DNA from: Clostridiales bacterium
GTDB taxonomy: Bacteria; Bacillota; Clostridia; Oscillospirales; QAMX01
Direction of reading: 5' to 3'
Assembly: GCA_012841675.1 (NCBI GenBank)
Contig: DUUG01000043.1
Span: 1-13,888 of the forward strand
Length of the DNA stretch: 13,888 bases
Shown: in pieces, positions 6,271 to 12,797 of the stretch
Layout of the letters: each line of letters starts with the position of its first letter
Position numbering within the stretch: the stretch's first letter is position 1
Notes under the pieces: model-generated
Database searches by the model: none
The model's input: the letters and a program-made list of their open reading frames with translations, nothing else
Told to the model about the DNA's origin: nothing
Program-made: the position numbers and the translations under genes

Positions 6271-6306
6271 AAAATATAACCGGACTTGATACATCTCAAG
6301 TCCGGT
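6271..6306 (-). terminator. First terminator of tRNA-Gly
   Basis: Minus-strand ACCGGACTTGA (6306-6296), six-base loop, TCAAGTCCGGT (6289-6279), then TATATTTT. It is a perfect 11-bp stem starting five bases after the encoded CCA of the tRNA. Confidence 0.9.
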
Positions 6307-6311
6307 GTTTT

Positions 6312-6386
6312 TGGAGCGGAAAACGGGACTCGAACCCGCAACTTTCAGCTTGGGAAGCTGACGCTCTACCATTGAACTACTTCCGC
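6312..6386 (-). tRNA. tRNA-Gly (anticodon CCC), CCA end encoded
   Basis: The minus strand folds into a full cloverleaf. The acceptor arm GCGGAAG pairs with the 3' TTTTCCGC region. The D-arm is GTTC-AATGGTA-GAGC. The anticodon stem TCAGC/GCTGA carries loop TTCCCAA, anticodon CCC, reading GGG. The T-arm is GCGGG-TTCGAGT-CCCGT. Discriminator T and CCA follow at 6315-6312. A consensus promoter lies upstream and two terminators downstream, so this is a single-tRNA transcription unit. Confidence 0.96.
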
Positions 6387-6398
6387 TTATCCATGTGT

Positions 6399-6427
6399 AT
6401 TATAGCAGTTGTTTTGCAAAAATGCAA
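6399..6427 (-). promoter_or_regulatory. Sigma-A promoter of tRNA-Gly
   Basis: Minus-strand TTGCAT (6427-6422), 17-base spacer, TATAAT (6404-6399), ending 12 bases before the mature tRNA 5' end. Confidence 0.85.
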
Positions 6428-6579
6428 GGGCTTTTTAAGCGCTTGCGCAACAAAAACAGGCAAGCACTCCTATAAAGCACACCGAAAAGAGCAGGACGGG
6501 CCTTCTCCTTCCTATATAAGCTAACCGCCGAACCTCGGCAGGTAAAGGGGTTTTGCCTGCCTAAATTCCTAGAATAGAG
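6428..6579. other. Intergenic stretch without a visible gene
   Basis: This lies between the tRNA promoter and the metal-operon promoter. It holds two small hairpins, GCCGA-ACC-TCGGC near 6526-6539 and an imperfect GGCAGG...CCTGCC at 6537-6561, with no T-tract after either. No open frame with a ribosome-binding site is visible. Confidence 0.5.
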
Positions 6580-6608
6580 TTGACAAATCTAGTGGAATAT
6601 CATATACT
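6580..6608 (+). promoter_or_regulatory. Sigma-A promoter of the metal-efflux operon
   Basis: TTGACA (6580-6585), 17-base spacer, TATACT (6603-6608). It is close to consensus, so expression must be held down by a repressor; the palindrome right after the -10 box is the obvious site. Confidence 0.88.
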
Positions 6609-6612
6609 AGTA

Positions 6613-6636
6613 TTAAACAATCAAATGATTGTTTAA
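6613..6636. promoter_or_regulatory. ArsR/SmtB-type operator palindrome
   Basis: TTAAACAATCA, two central A's, TGATTGTTTAA: perfect 11-bp arms covering the transcription start, five bases after the -10 box. Its size and AT-rich, dyad form around CAAATG-like centres match operators of metal-sensing ArsR/SmtB repressors (12-2-12 type). The likely binder is the ArsR protein encoded at 9712-10101. No second full copy of this palindrome was seen in the window. Confidence 0.8.
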
Positions 6637-6667
6637 TTGTTTAAGGCCATCCGAGGGGGAACGGACT

Positions 6668-6886
6668 GTGAAAAAGAATATTAAGCTAAAAGGGCTGGAC
6701 TGTGCCAACTGTGCCGCCAAAATAGAAAGGGCGGTTTCCAAGATAAAAGAAGTGACCGACTGCCGCGTCAATTTTATGACGCAAAGAATGGTATTGGAAG
6801 CCCCAGACGACCAGTTTGATACGATTTTGCAAGCGGCCCAAAAGGCAGCTAAAAAGGTCCACGCAGACCTTGTATTCGTCGTCTAG
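6668..6886 (+). CDS. Heavy-metal-associated (HMA) domain protein
   Basis: A 72-aa soluble metal-binding domain. The GTG start at 6668 follows GAGGGGGA at suitable distance; the ATG-initiated longer frame from 6629 would start inside the operator. The metal site is GLDCANC, with the CxxC at residues 12-15, followed by a ferredoxin-like beta-alpha-beta pattern (AAKIERAVSKIKEV, VNFMTQRMVLEA, ILQAAQKAAKKV, DLVFVV). Such domains are normally the N-terminal part of CadA/ZntA ATPases. Here it is encoded as a separate protein 14 bases before an ATPase that lacks one, so it probably delivers Zn, Cd or Pb to it or tunes it. The ending, VV, leaves no tail. Confidence 0.9.
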   Translation: MKKNIKLKGLDCANCAAKIERAVSKIKEVTDCRVNFMTQRMVLEAPDDQFDTILQAAQKAAKKVHADLVFVV

Positions 6887-6900
6887 CAAGGGGAAAATGT

Positions 6901-8808
6901 ATGTCTACTTATGAAAAAAAGACGCTTTGGCGCATTTATATTGCTGGCGGAATCTTTATTCTGCTGCTTCCCGTGCATTTTCGGGACACGATGTACTCCC
7001 TGACGGGGTTTTCTCTGTTTGCAAGCCCCGTTCTTGCCAAGCTTGAGCTTCCCTTGGCCCTGCTTTCCTATGCAGTCATTGGCCTGGATGTTCTTTGGGA
7101 TGCTGTGCAAAACATCCTCCGAGGTCAGGTGTTTGACGAAAATTTTCTCATGGCCATAGCCACAGTTGGCGCTTTTTTCCTTGGAGAATACGCCGAGGGC
7201 GTGGCCGTTATGCTGTTTTATCAGGTGGGGGAGCTGTTTCAATCCTATGCCGTATCCAAATCCCGCCGGTCCATTGCCGAGGCCATGGATATCCGCCCCG
7301 ATTATGCCAATGTGCTGCGGGACGGCGTGACAACACAGGTCGACCCGGAAGAAGTCGCCGTGGGGGAATTGATTGTCGTCAAACCCGGCGAGAGAATCCC
7401 GCTGGACGGGGTGGTCACAAATGGCCATTCTTCCCTCGACACCTCTGCCCTTACGGGGGAAGCGGCGCCAAAAGACGTTGCCCCGGGGGATAGTATCATC
7501 AGCGGGTGCATTAACCAATCCGGCGTGCTGACCATTGAGGTTTTGCGCGAATTTAGCCAATCTACCGTTGCCAAGGTGCTGGAACTGGTGGAAACTGCTT
7601 CCGATAAAAAAAGCCGCAGCGAAAGGTTTATTACCCGTTTTGCCAGATACTACACACCTAGCGTTGTTTCAGCCGCCTTCCTGCTGGCCATTCTGCCCCC
7701 GCTTTTGGCCGGACAGCCGTGGACGTTATGGATTGAGCGGGCGCTTACTTTCCTAGTCATCTCCTGCCCTTGCGCGCTGGTGATTTCCGTTCCTTTGAGC
7801 TTTTTCGGGGGAATCGGCGGCGCGTCCAACATCGGCGTTTTAGTGAAAGGGAGCAACTATCTGGAGCAATTGGCCCAAGCCGAGCAGGTTGTGTTTGACA
7901 AAACCGGCACCTTAACCAAGGGCAGCTTTACCGTCACCGAAATTCACGCAACCGAAGGAGACAAAGAACGGTTACTGACACTGGCCGCCCATGCGGAAAG
8001 CGGCTCTAACCATCCCATTGCCGCCAGCATTCTGTCTGCCTACGGCCAACTAGTGGACTCGGCACGTATTGGGGGGATAGAAGAGCTTCCCGGCTTTGGC
8101 ATCCGCGCCGAAATCGACGGGCATACCGTTTTAGCAGGCAACGCCAAGCTCATGGCACAGCAGAACATTGCCTTTACACCGGTGCAGACTACGGGCACGG
8201 CTGTATATGTAGCCGTCGACGGCACATATGCAGGGCATATTTTGCTTGTCGACCTGCCTAAAAAAGATGCCAAGCAGGCCATTTCCGATCTCAAATCCAC
8301 GGGAATTCGGCAGACGGTCATGCTCACCGGCGACAGCCGCGCAGTAGGCGAACAAGTCGCCGCCGAATTGGGGCTTGACAGGGTCTGCACCGAGCTTCTG
8401 CCCGCCGACAAGGTGGATTGGGTGGAAAAACTCATGGCGGAGAATAAAGGCGTGTTGGCCTTTGTTGGCGACGGCATCAACGATGCGCCTGTTTTAGCAC
8501 GGGCCGATGTGGGCATCGCCATGGGCGGTTTGGGCTCTGATGCGGCCATTGAAGCCGCCGACGTGGTCATTATGACCGATGAGCCGTCGAAAATTGCCGC
8601 GGCAATCAAAATCAGCCGAAAAACCCTCCGTATTGTCAAGCAAAATATCGTTTTCGCTTTAGGCGTTAAGGGCGTGGTTCTGCTGCTGGGCGCCATTGGT
8701 ATGGCCAATATGTGGGGAGCTGTGTTTGCCGATGTGGGCGTATCTGTCCTGGCGATTTTAAACGCCATGCGAACGCTGAACGTTAAATCCTTTCTGAAAA
8801 CCGCGTAA
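6901..8808 (+). CDS. P1B-2 type heavy-metal-exporting ATPase (Zn/Cd/Pb)
   Basis: This 635-aa membrane pump uses ATP to expel divalent metals. The start is ATG 6901 with GGGGA upstream. Hydrophobic segments include about residues 12-25 and 55-75 and a long stretch near 82-105. The actuator-domain motif is TSALTGEAAP near 180. The membrane metal site is C289-P290-C291 (SCPCALVIS). The phosphorylated Asp is D333 in DKTGTLTKG. The nucleotide-domain SGSNHPIA holds the HP pair of metal ATPases, and the hinge is GDGINDAP (from 523). In the last membrane helices the K of GVKGVV and the D of FADVGVSVL match the conserved Lys and Asp of the Zn/Cd/Pb subgroup. The usual N-terminal HMA domain is absent and supplied by the preceding gene. 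A strong terminator follows at 8848. A cadA/zntA relative; the exact metal is not decided by sequence. Confidence 0.95.
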   Translation: MSTYEKKTLWRIYIAGGIFILLLPVHFRDTMYSLTGFSLFASPVLAKLELPLALLSYAVIGLDVLWDAVQNILRGQVFDENFLMAIATVGAFFLGEYAEGVAVMLFYQVGELFQSYAVSKSRRSIAEAMDIRPDYANVLRDGVTTQVDPEEVAVGELIVVKPGERIPLDGVVTNGHSSLDTSALTGEAAPKDVAPGDSIISGCINQSGVLTIEVLREFSQSTVAKVLELVETASDKKSRSERFITRFARYYTPSVVSAAFLLAILPPLLAGQPWTLWIERALTFLVISCPCALVISVPLSFFGGIGGASNIGVLVKGSNYLEQLAQAEQVVFDKTGTLTKGSFTVTEIHATEGDKERLLTLAAHAESGSNHPIAASILSAYGQLVDSARIGGIEELPGFGIRAEIDGHTVLAGNAKLMAQQNIAFTPVQTTGTAVYVAVDGTYAGHILLVDLPKKDAKQAISDLKSTGIRQTVMLTGDSRAVGEQVAAELGLDRVCTELLPADKVDWVEKLMAENKGVLAFVGDGINDAPVLARADVGIAMGGLGSDAAIEAADVVIMTDEPSKIAAAIKISRKTLRIVKQNIVFALGVKGVVLLLGAIGMANMWGAVFADVGVSVLAILNAMRTLNVKSFLKTA

Positions 8809-8847
8809 AAATACCAACTATCAATCTCTCTTTATTGCAACTTTAAG

Positions 8848-8883
8848 AAGGCTGCCCGGAAGAATTTCCGGGCAGCCTTTTTA
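8848..8883 (+). terminator. Terminator of the metal-efflux operon
   Basis: AAGGCTGCCCGGAA, loop GAAT, TTCCGGGCAGCCTT, then TTTAT: a perfect 14-bp GC-rich stem. The convergent minus-strand unit ends at 8896, but its side of the hairpin has only a poor T-tail, so it works best on the plus strand. Confidence 0.93.
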
Positions 8884-8895
8884 TGTATAAACTTA

Positions 8896-9693
8896 TTACC
8901 TGAATCCTTTCTCCTTCAGCCAGGCCACAGAACGGCGCAGCGCATCCACCGTCTTTGTTTCCAGCACAGCGCGGCAGTTATGGGCATTGGCCCATTGCAG
9001 GTATTGGGGCAATTCCATGTCTCCATCCCCCAATGCGAGATGGTGGCTCGTTCCTTCTGCGTCGTGCACATGGAAATGCAGCAGGCGGTCGGCTCGTTCC
9101 AGAATCGTCGATTCCTCCCCATAGCCGGCCGCGGCATTGTGGCCGATGGCGAAAGTAAGACCGAAGGCGGGGCTTTCCAGCAGCACGTCCAGCCCCTTTT
9201 TCAAAAAAACTGCACGAGCGTAGTCACCGCAATTTTCCACGCAGATTCTGATATCCGCATCCCCGATAGCCGTTGCGCAAGTATTCCGGAAGGCTTTCAG
9301 CCTTGTCAAATACTCCTCCCTGTACTCTTCAAACAAGTATATTTTCTTGTCCGGCAGGGTAAAGTACACGCCGGTGGACAAGTGCATGTTTAAAACGGGG
9401 ATATTTAGCGTTTTGGCAACTTCAATTGCCTCTATCACCGTTTCGGTATACACCGTCGCCACGCGCTCGTTAAAATCGCTGGGGTTGCAGTTTTCATCGA
9501 GATGGATAGTAAAGTAAATGCCGTACTTTTCCGCCGTTTTGGCAAGCCGTACCCTATCCAGCCGGTCGATTTGATACTCCGGCATATTCATATTGATTTC
9601 GATGAAAGCTAGCCCCAATTCGCGGCACAGCGCGGCGTTTTCTTCCAGAGACTTTAGCTCAATCAATGTCGGCATACCGAAATCCATACGCAT
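8896..9693 (-). CDS. Sugar phosphate isomerase/epimerase-like TIM-barrel protein
   Basis: This 265-aa cytoplasmic protein belongs to the xylose-isomerase-like / AP-endonuclease-2 superfamily. Typical strand-end motifs run in order: ELGLAFIEINMNMP, YFTIHLDENCNPSD, LNIPVLNMHLSTG, DIRICVENCGDY (metal-binding Glu), GLTFAIGHNAAAGYG (His), LLHFHVHDAEG (His-x-His-Asp) and CRAVLETKTVDAL (last Glu). These Glu and His residues normally hold a divalent metal for sugar isomerisation or epimerisation, or in relatives for phosphoester cleavage. The ATG at 9693 follows AAAGG closely; an ATG two codons later is equally possible. It follows arsR by 18 bases, so they are one unit. Whether its link to metal sensing is functional is not known, and the substrate cannot be assigned. 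Confidence 0.85.
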   Translation of the reverse strand: MRMDFGMPTLIELKSLEENAALCRELGLAFIEINMNMPEYQIDRLDRVRLAKTAEKYGIYFTIHLDENCNPSDFNERVATVYTETVIEAIEVAKTLNIPVLNMHLSTGVYFTLPDKKIYLFEEYREEYLTRLKAFRNTCATAIGDADIRICVENCGDYARAVFLKKGLDVLLESPAFGLTFAIGHNAAAGYGEESTILERADRLLHFHVHDAEGTSHHLALGDGDMELPQYLQWANAHNCRAVLETKTVDALRRSVAWLKEKGFR

Positions 9694-9711
9694 TTGCCTT
9701 TCTGTTGGTTT

Positions 9712-10101
9712 TTATGCCTTCTCCCGTTCGTTTAACCCTTTATTCGGGCAGGTGGTGCTAAACAAATCGTCAATCATCTGGTGAATCAGGTGCGCTACTT
9801 CGCTGTCGGCCAAGGTATAGTAGATTTCCTTTCCCTCGCGCTTGCCAGACACCAAACCATGCAGGCGCAAAAGCTTCAAATGGTGGGACACCGCGGCAGG
9901 ACTCATGCCCACCGCCGCCGCAATGTTGACGCCGCATTCCTCACAGTGACAAAGCAGCCAAAGGATTTTCAACCGAGAACCGTCACAAAGCTGCTGAAAA
10001 AGGCCGGCCGCTTGCGTAAAATGCTCGTTTTCCGGCATGAAAGGCAAGATCTCCTCCAGATTGGATTCGTGCTCATGGGGTAAAAGATGTTGGTTTTCCA
10101 T
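9712..10101 (-). CDS. ArsR/SmtB-family metal-sensing repressor
   Basis: This 129-aa winged-helix repressor has a His-rich N-terminus (QHLLPHEHE). A wHTH follows with RLKILWLLCHCEECGVNIAAAV and the recognition helix MSPAAVSHHLKLLRLHGLV, then the wing GKREGKEIYYTLAD. Two possible metal sites are visible. The Cys cluster LCHCEEC lies in the alpha-3 region, like the Cys-x-Cys of CadC/ArsR. A C-terminal helix, DSEVAHLIHQMIDDL, has acidic and His residues where SmtB/CzrA keep Asp/His ligands, though the exact CzrA pattern is not conserved. Metal binding would release the operator. It precedes the TIM-barrel gene and converges on the HMA-ATPase operon, whose promoter carries a matching palindrome. 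Promoter TTGATT-N16-TATAAT lies at 10159-10132 (minus). Confidence 0.93.
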   Translation of the reverse strand: MENQHLLPHEHESNLEEILPFMPENEHFTQAAGLFQQLCDGSRLKILWLLCHCEECGVNIAAAVGMSPAAVSHHLKLLRLHGLVSGKREGKEIYYTLADSEVAHLIHQMIDDLFSTTCPNKGLNEREKA

Positions 10102-10131
10102 AAGTCAAGCTCCTATCCCTTTCTTACCTAT

Positions 10132-10159
10132 ATTATACGCTATTTCCATTTAAAATCAA
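10132..10159 (-). promoter_or_regulatory. Promoter of the arsR / TIM-barrel unit
   Basis: Minus-strand TTGATT (10159-10154), 16-base spacer, TATAAT (10137-10132), about 30 bases before the ATG. The full palindrome found at the ATPase promoter is not present; only a short ATCAAAT-like half is, at the -35 box. Confidence 0.65.
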
Positions 10160-10237
10160 ATTTCGCGTTACCAAATCGCGCCTTTCCTTGCAGATTTTAT
10201 ACAGGATAAAACCATATGCGCAGGGCAAAATAGAATC

Positions 10238-10322
10238 GTCGGGCTAGCAGTAAATCTATTGCACAGGAGACTTTTTGAACCTTACGAGGTGACGAAGCAA
10301 TGAGCATTACGCGACTCCCGAC
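10238..10322 (+). ncRNA. Candidate structured RNA or leader, unassigned
   Basis: No coding signal is convincing between 10160 and 10353. Nested complementarity can be drawn on the plus strand: GTCGGG (10238-10243) with CCCGAC (10317-10322), ATTGC (10258-10262) with GCAAT (10297-10301), and a hairpin ACCT-TACG-AGGT (10279-10290). A T-rich stretch follows (10328-10338), then the ribosome-binding site of the small ORF at 10354. This could be a 5' leader, a small RNA or a decayed element. It matches no riboswitch class I can recall, and the strand is uncertain. Confidence 0.35.
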
Positions 10323-10353
10323 AAAATGGTTTTTTATTTTGAGGTGAAAAGGA

Positions 10354-10542
10354 TTGAAGCGAAATAACCGGCGCGGTCGATCCTTTGGCCGTCGTTTTCG
10401 CCAGATTAGAAGTTTCACCCCACTCCATGCAACCATGGAAATTCGGGACGTGGATTATTATGACACCGATACCGGCGTAGGGCAGCTTACGGACGAAGCC
10501 GTCGAAAAAGGACGGGACTGGGTTTCATACCTGCAGCTTTAA
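10354..10542 (+). CDS. Small hypothetical protein, basic N-terminus and acidic C-terminus
   Basis: A 62-aa ORF with a TTG start, GAGGTG lying seven bases upstream. The first 20 residues are very Arg-rich (KRNNRRGRSFGRRFRQIRSF). The rest is acidic and ends DEAVEKGRDWVSYLQL. The pattern of an HA dipeptide followed by an acidic stretch and a terminal V..A.DWV-like helix faintly recalls the small DUF3787-type clostridial proteins, but this is from memory and weak. There is no membrane segment. A bidirectional terminator follows at 10610. It is a single gene between the ArsR unit and an AraC gene, preceded by the apparently structured stretch. It could be a real small protein or a chance frame; the start signal and terminator favour real. 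Confidence 0.5.
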   Translation: MKRNNRRGRSFGRRFRQIRSFTPLHATMEIRDVDYYDTDTGVGQLTDEAVEKGRDWVSYLQL

Positions 10543-10609
10543 CCGATATGCATAGGCTAGTAAGTCTTAGCAAATCGATAAACCGTCTTTGCTGTCTATA
10601 CCTTTTCCC

Positions 10610-10640
10610 AAAAATCCGGGCTTAAGCCCGGATTTTTTTA
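10610..10640. terminator. Bidirectional terminator
   Basis: AAAAATCCGGGC-TTAA-type palindrome centred at 10623-10624, a perfect dyad over 10610-10637 with A-run and T-run on either side. It can serve both the small plus-strand ORF and the AraC gene whose stop is at 10638. Confidence 0.88.
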
Positions 10641-11507
10641 ACGGGCGCGGATAGTTTTGGCGTAGTTGGACGGGGCGATTCCCGTTTTATTTTTAAAAAA
10701 GCGGCTAAACGTATATACGGAGGAAAAGCCAAGGGCGGTGGCCGTTTCGGAAACGCCGGCCCCCCGCAAAAGCATGGCCTGCGCCTTTTTAAGCCTTACC
10801 TTGTGCCAGTAGGCAATGATCGGAATGCCAAACTCCGAAGCAAAGCGCTTGGCCAGCGTAAATTTATCCATTGTAAACTGCCGTGCGAGCAGGGAAAGAG
10901 AAAGCTCGCCTGCAAAATTCTGGTCAATATACGCCTTCACCATGGCAAGCCGGCTTTCCGGCGCCGCCGGTTCATTCAGTGAGCCTTTTGGCAAAGCCGG
11001 CAATAATAGATAAATAAGCCGAAGCAGGTTCGCCTTGCACATAACCTGATACATCGGCGGTTTTTCTCTAAAATTATCCACCGTTTCTAAGAGGATATCC
11101 GCCACTTCTTTGGCATTTTTCAGCTTGAGTATGGGAGAGGACATGGCATCGCCGAAGTAGTCTTTCCGAATCCACGTTCGCTCCTCTGGGGTAAGATCCT
11201 TCATGGGCTTAAAGGAAACCGGGATTTTTTCGCTATTTTCGTCGTAAAAAAGGTCAAAATGGATGTGCGGCTGGGAAACAGGCACGCCGGGCAGACAGTC
11301 AATCCGGTGCAAGCGACCGGGACAAATAAGCAAAAGATCCCCCGCTTGGCAGATGGTTTCCTTTCCTTCATATGTAAGCCGCCAAGCGCCCGATTGCAAA
11401 TAAATAATTTCATAGTCGAAAATAACGCGATCGCGAATACAAAAAGGAGCCGTCATTTCTGATCGCATGGCAACACGGACATACGGAGACAAGGCGTTTA
11501 GATTCAC
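10638..11507 (-). CDS. AraC-family transcriptional regulator (divergent to GH172)
   Basis: This 289-aa protein starts at GTG 11507, which follows AAGGAGGAG by four bases; the frame is open 32 codons further upstream but without a start signal, and that extension would run almost to the GH172 start. The N-terminal half is a cupin-like sensor (GAWRLTYEGKETICQAGDLL, then ICPGRLHRIDCLPG), the common sugar-binding fold. The last 100 residues hold two HTH motifs: ELSLSLLARQFTMDKFTLAK, and GVSETATALGFSSVYTFSRF followed by the signature FKNKTGIAPSNY. It probably activates the divergent glycosidase gene. The roughly 108-base gap between them has a direct repeat AAGTGT-TAAGTGT (11529-11541) that could be part of its site. 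Inducer unknown. Confidence 0.9.
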   Translation of the reverse strand: MNLNALSPYVRVAMRSEMTAPFCIRDRVIFDYEIIYLQSGAWRLTYEGKETICQAGDLLLICPGRLHRIDCLPGVPVSQPHIHFDLFYDENSEKIPVSFKPMKDLTPEERTWIRKDYFGDAMSSPILKLKNAKEVADILLETVDNFREKPPMYQVMCKANLLRLIYLLLPALPKGSLNEPAAPESRLAMVKAYIDQNFAGELSLSLLARQFTMDKFTLAKRFASEFGIPIIAYWHKVRLKKAQAMLLRGAGVSETATALGFSSVYTFSRFFKNKTGIAPSNYAKTIRAR

Positions 11508-11528
11508 AAAACTCCTCCTTTTCCCAAG

Positions 11529-11541
11529 AAGTGTTAAGTGT
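11529..11541. promoter_or_regulatory. Short direct repeat between divergent AraC and GH172 genes
   Basis: AAGTGT followed immediately by TAAGTGT. AraC-type proteins often bind tandem half-sites upstream of the promoter they activate. The GH172 -10-like TATACA (near 11580) has no good -35, consistent with activator dependence. The evidence is weak. Confidence 0.3.
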
Positions 11542-11615
11542 CGGTCAAGCTTTGCTATTTCCTTCTTGTTCTTCATCATATACAATGGAGACAGAAATTG
11601 CAAGGAGGAATGTAT

Positions 11616-12692
11616 ATGTTTTCCGGACTTTCATCAGGGCTCAGCGATATTGCAAGGCTTTCCAACGCGAAAACCCGTTCCATCTCCCCTGAAAATTTCA
11701 CCGGCGAAAAAGGAAAGGGCGGCATGGCCACCGAGGGCACCGGCATGCACGCCGCCAGAGATTTGGGACAGGGCTGGAAAGTTTCTCCCTCTATCAACAT
11801 TAAGGCCGGCGAGACGTTTGTTTTGGCCGACATTCAAGGCAGCGGCGCCATTAAGCACATCTGGATTACGGATAATATGCCCCGTCCGCGCCTTGGTATT
11901 TTGCGCATGTATTGGGACGATTCCGAAGTCCCCTCTGTCGAAGTGCCTTTAGGCGACTTTTTTGCCACCGCCGACCAGCAGAACTATGCGCAGATTTCCT
12001 CTCTGGCTGTCTGCGTCAATCCCAAACGGGGTTTGAACTGCTACTGGGAAATGCCCTTCCGCAAGCGGTCCAAAATCACCTTGGAGAATATTTCCGACAG
12101 AGATTATAACGTGTATTACCAGATTGACTACGTGGAAACGGAAATCCCCGAAGATGCCGCTTATTTCCACGCTCAGTTCCGCCGCACCAATCCCCTGCCG
12201 TATGCCACTCCCTATACCATTGTGGACAACATCAAGGGCAAAGGGCAGTACGTCGGCACCTATATGTATTGGGGTGTCAACAACAATGGCTGGTGGGGCG
12301 AAGGCGAAATCAAGTTCTTCATGGACGGCGACACCGACTTCCCCACCATCTGCGGCACGGGCACGGAGGACTATTTCTGCGGCGCTTATAACTTTGACGT
12401 AGACGGACAGTATACAACCTTTACAACCCCCTATGCCGGTCTTGCAAAGCTCAGCAACACCGACCAGACATACCTGTCTCAGCGGCGCTTTTCCATGTAC
12501 CGTTGGCACATTGTGGACCCCATCTACTTCGACACCGACCTAAGAGTCACCATTCAGGCCCTCGGCTGGCGCAGCGGCGGACGGTATCTCCCCCTGATGG
12601 ACGATATTTCCTCTGTGGCGTACTGGTACCAGTCTGAGCCGGCAAAGGAAATGCCGCCTCTGCCCTCGGCTGACGAACTGGAAATTATCTAA
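11616..12692 (+). CDS. GH172 (DUF2961) glycoside hydrolase
   Basis: This 358-aa protein starts at ATG 11616, which follows AGGAGGA with proper spacing; an in-frame ATG two codons earlier touches the ribosome-binding site. There is no signal peptide, so it is intracellular. It matches the DUF2961 family, now GH172, whose known members act on alpha-D-fructofuranosides (difructose dianhydride I) and D-arabinofuranosides. Diagnostic stretches are GSGAIKHIWIT, the Trp-rich YMYWGVNNNGWWGEGEIKFF with E229/E231, and FPTICGTGTEDYFCGAYNF with E251. Two glutamates in these motifs are the likely catalytic pair. The jelly-roll end is RVTIQALGWRSGGRYLPL. Length is typical. Control is probably by the divergent AraC regulator; the unit ends at the terminator at 12751. 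Confidence 0.92.
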   Translation: MFSGLSSGLSDIARLSNAKTRSISPENFTGEKGKGGMATEGTGMHAARDLGQGWKVSPSINIKAGETFVLADIQGSGAIKHIWITDNMPRPRLGILRMYWDDSEVPSVEVPLGDFFATADQQNYAQISSLAVCVNPKRGLNCYWEMPFRKRSKITLENISDRDYNVYYQIDYVETEIPEDAAYFHAQFRRTNPLPYATPYTIVDNIKGKGQYVGTYMYWGVNNNGWWGEGEIKFFMDGDTDFPTICGTGTEDYFCGAYNFDVDGQYTTFTTPYAGLAKLSNTDQTYLSQRRFSMYRWHIVDPIYFDTDLRVTIQALGWRSGGRYLPLMDDISSVAYWYQSEPAKEMPPLPSADELEII

Positions 12693-12750
12693 CAGCACGC
12701 GGGTATCCCCGGCAAACAGCTTTCAAGGCCATCCATTTTTCGTTTCAGAA

Positions 12751-12797
12751 AATGCCCCTATTGCCGCGGCTTGCGGCAATAGGGGCATTCTTATTTT
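12751..12797. terminator. Strong terminator after GH172
   Basis: AATGCCCCTATTGCCGC, five-base loop, GCGGCAATAGGGGCATT: a perfect 17-bp stem, followed on the plus strand by CTTATTTTTT. The convergent AraC gene ends at 12791, inside the tail. The minus-strand side has a weaker T-run. Confidence 0.92.

Noticed and set aside
6186..6524. 112-aa plus-strand frame
   Set aside because: It runs through both terminators and the complete tRNA-Gly, so it cannot be a real protein.
6883..7560. 225-aa open frame on the minus strand
   Set aside because: It is antisense to the start of the ATPase, has no family-like motifs and no start signal.
8040..8768. 242-aa open frame on the minus strand
   Set aside because: It lies entirely antisense to the ATPase catalytic domains, is low in complexity (Ala/Ser/Thr/Pro-rich), and has no ribosome-binding site. 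It is a shadow of a GC-rich gene.
10197..10436. 79-aa minus-strand frame over the structured stretch
   Set aside because: It has no ribosome-binding site and overlaps the small plus-strand ORF that has one. It may be part of a dispersed repeat, but nothing supports translation.
11508..11603. 32-codon N-terminal extension of the first AraC regulator
   Set aside because: AAGGAGGAG directly before GTG 11507 decides the start. The extension would overlap the GH172 promoter.
11949..12509. 186-aa open frame on the minus strand
   Set aside because: It is antisense to GH172, which has clear motifs in its own frame.
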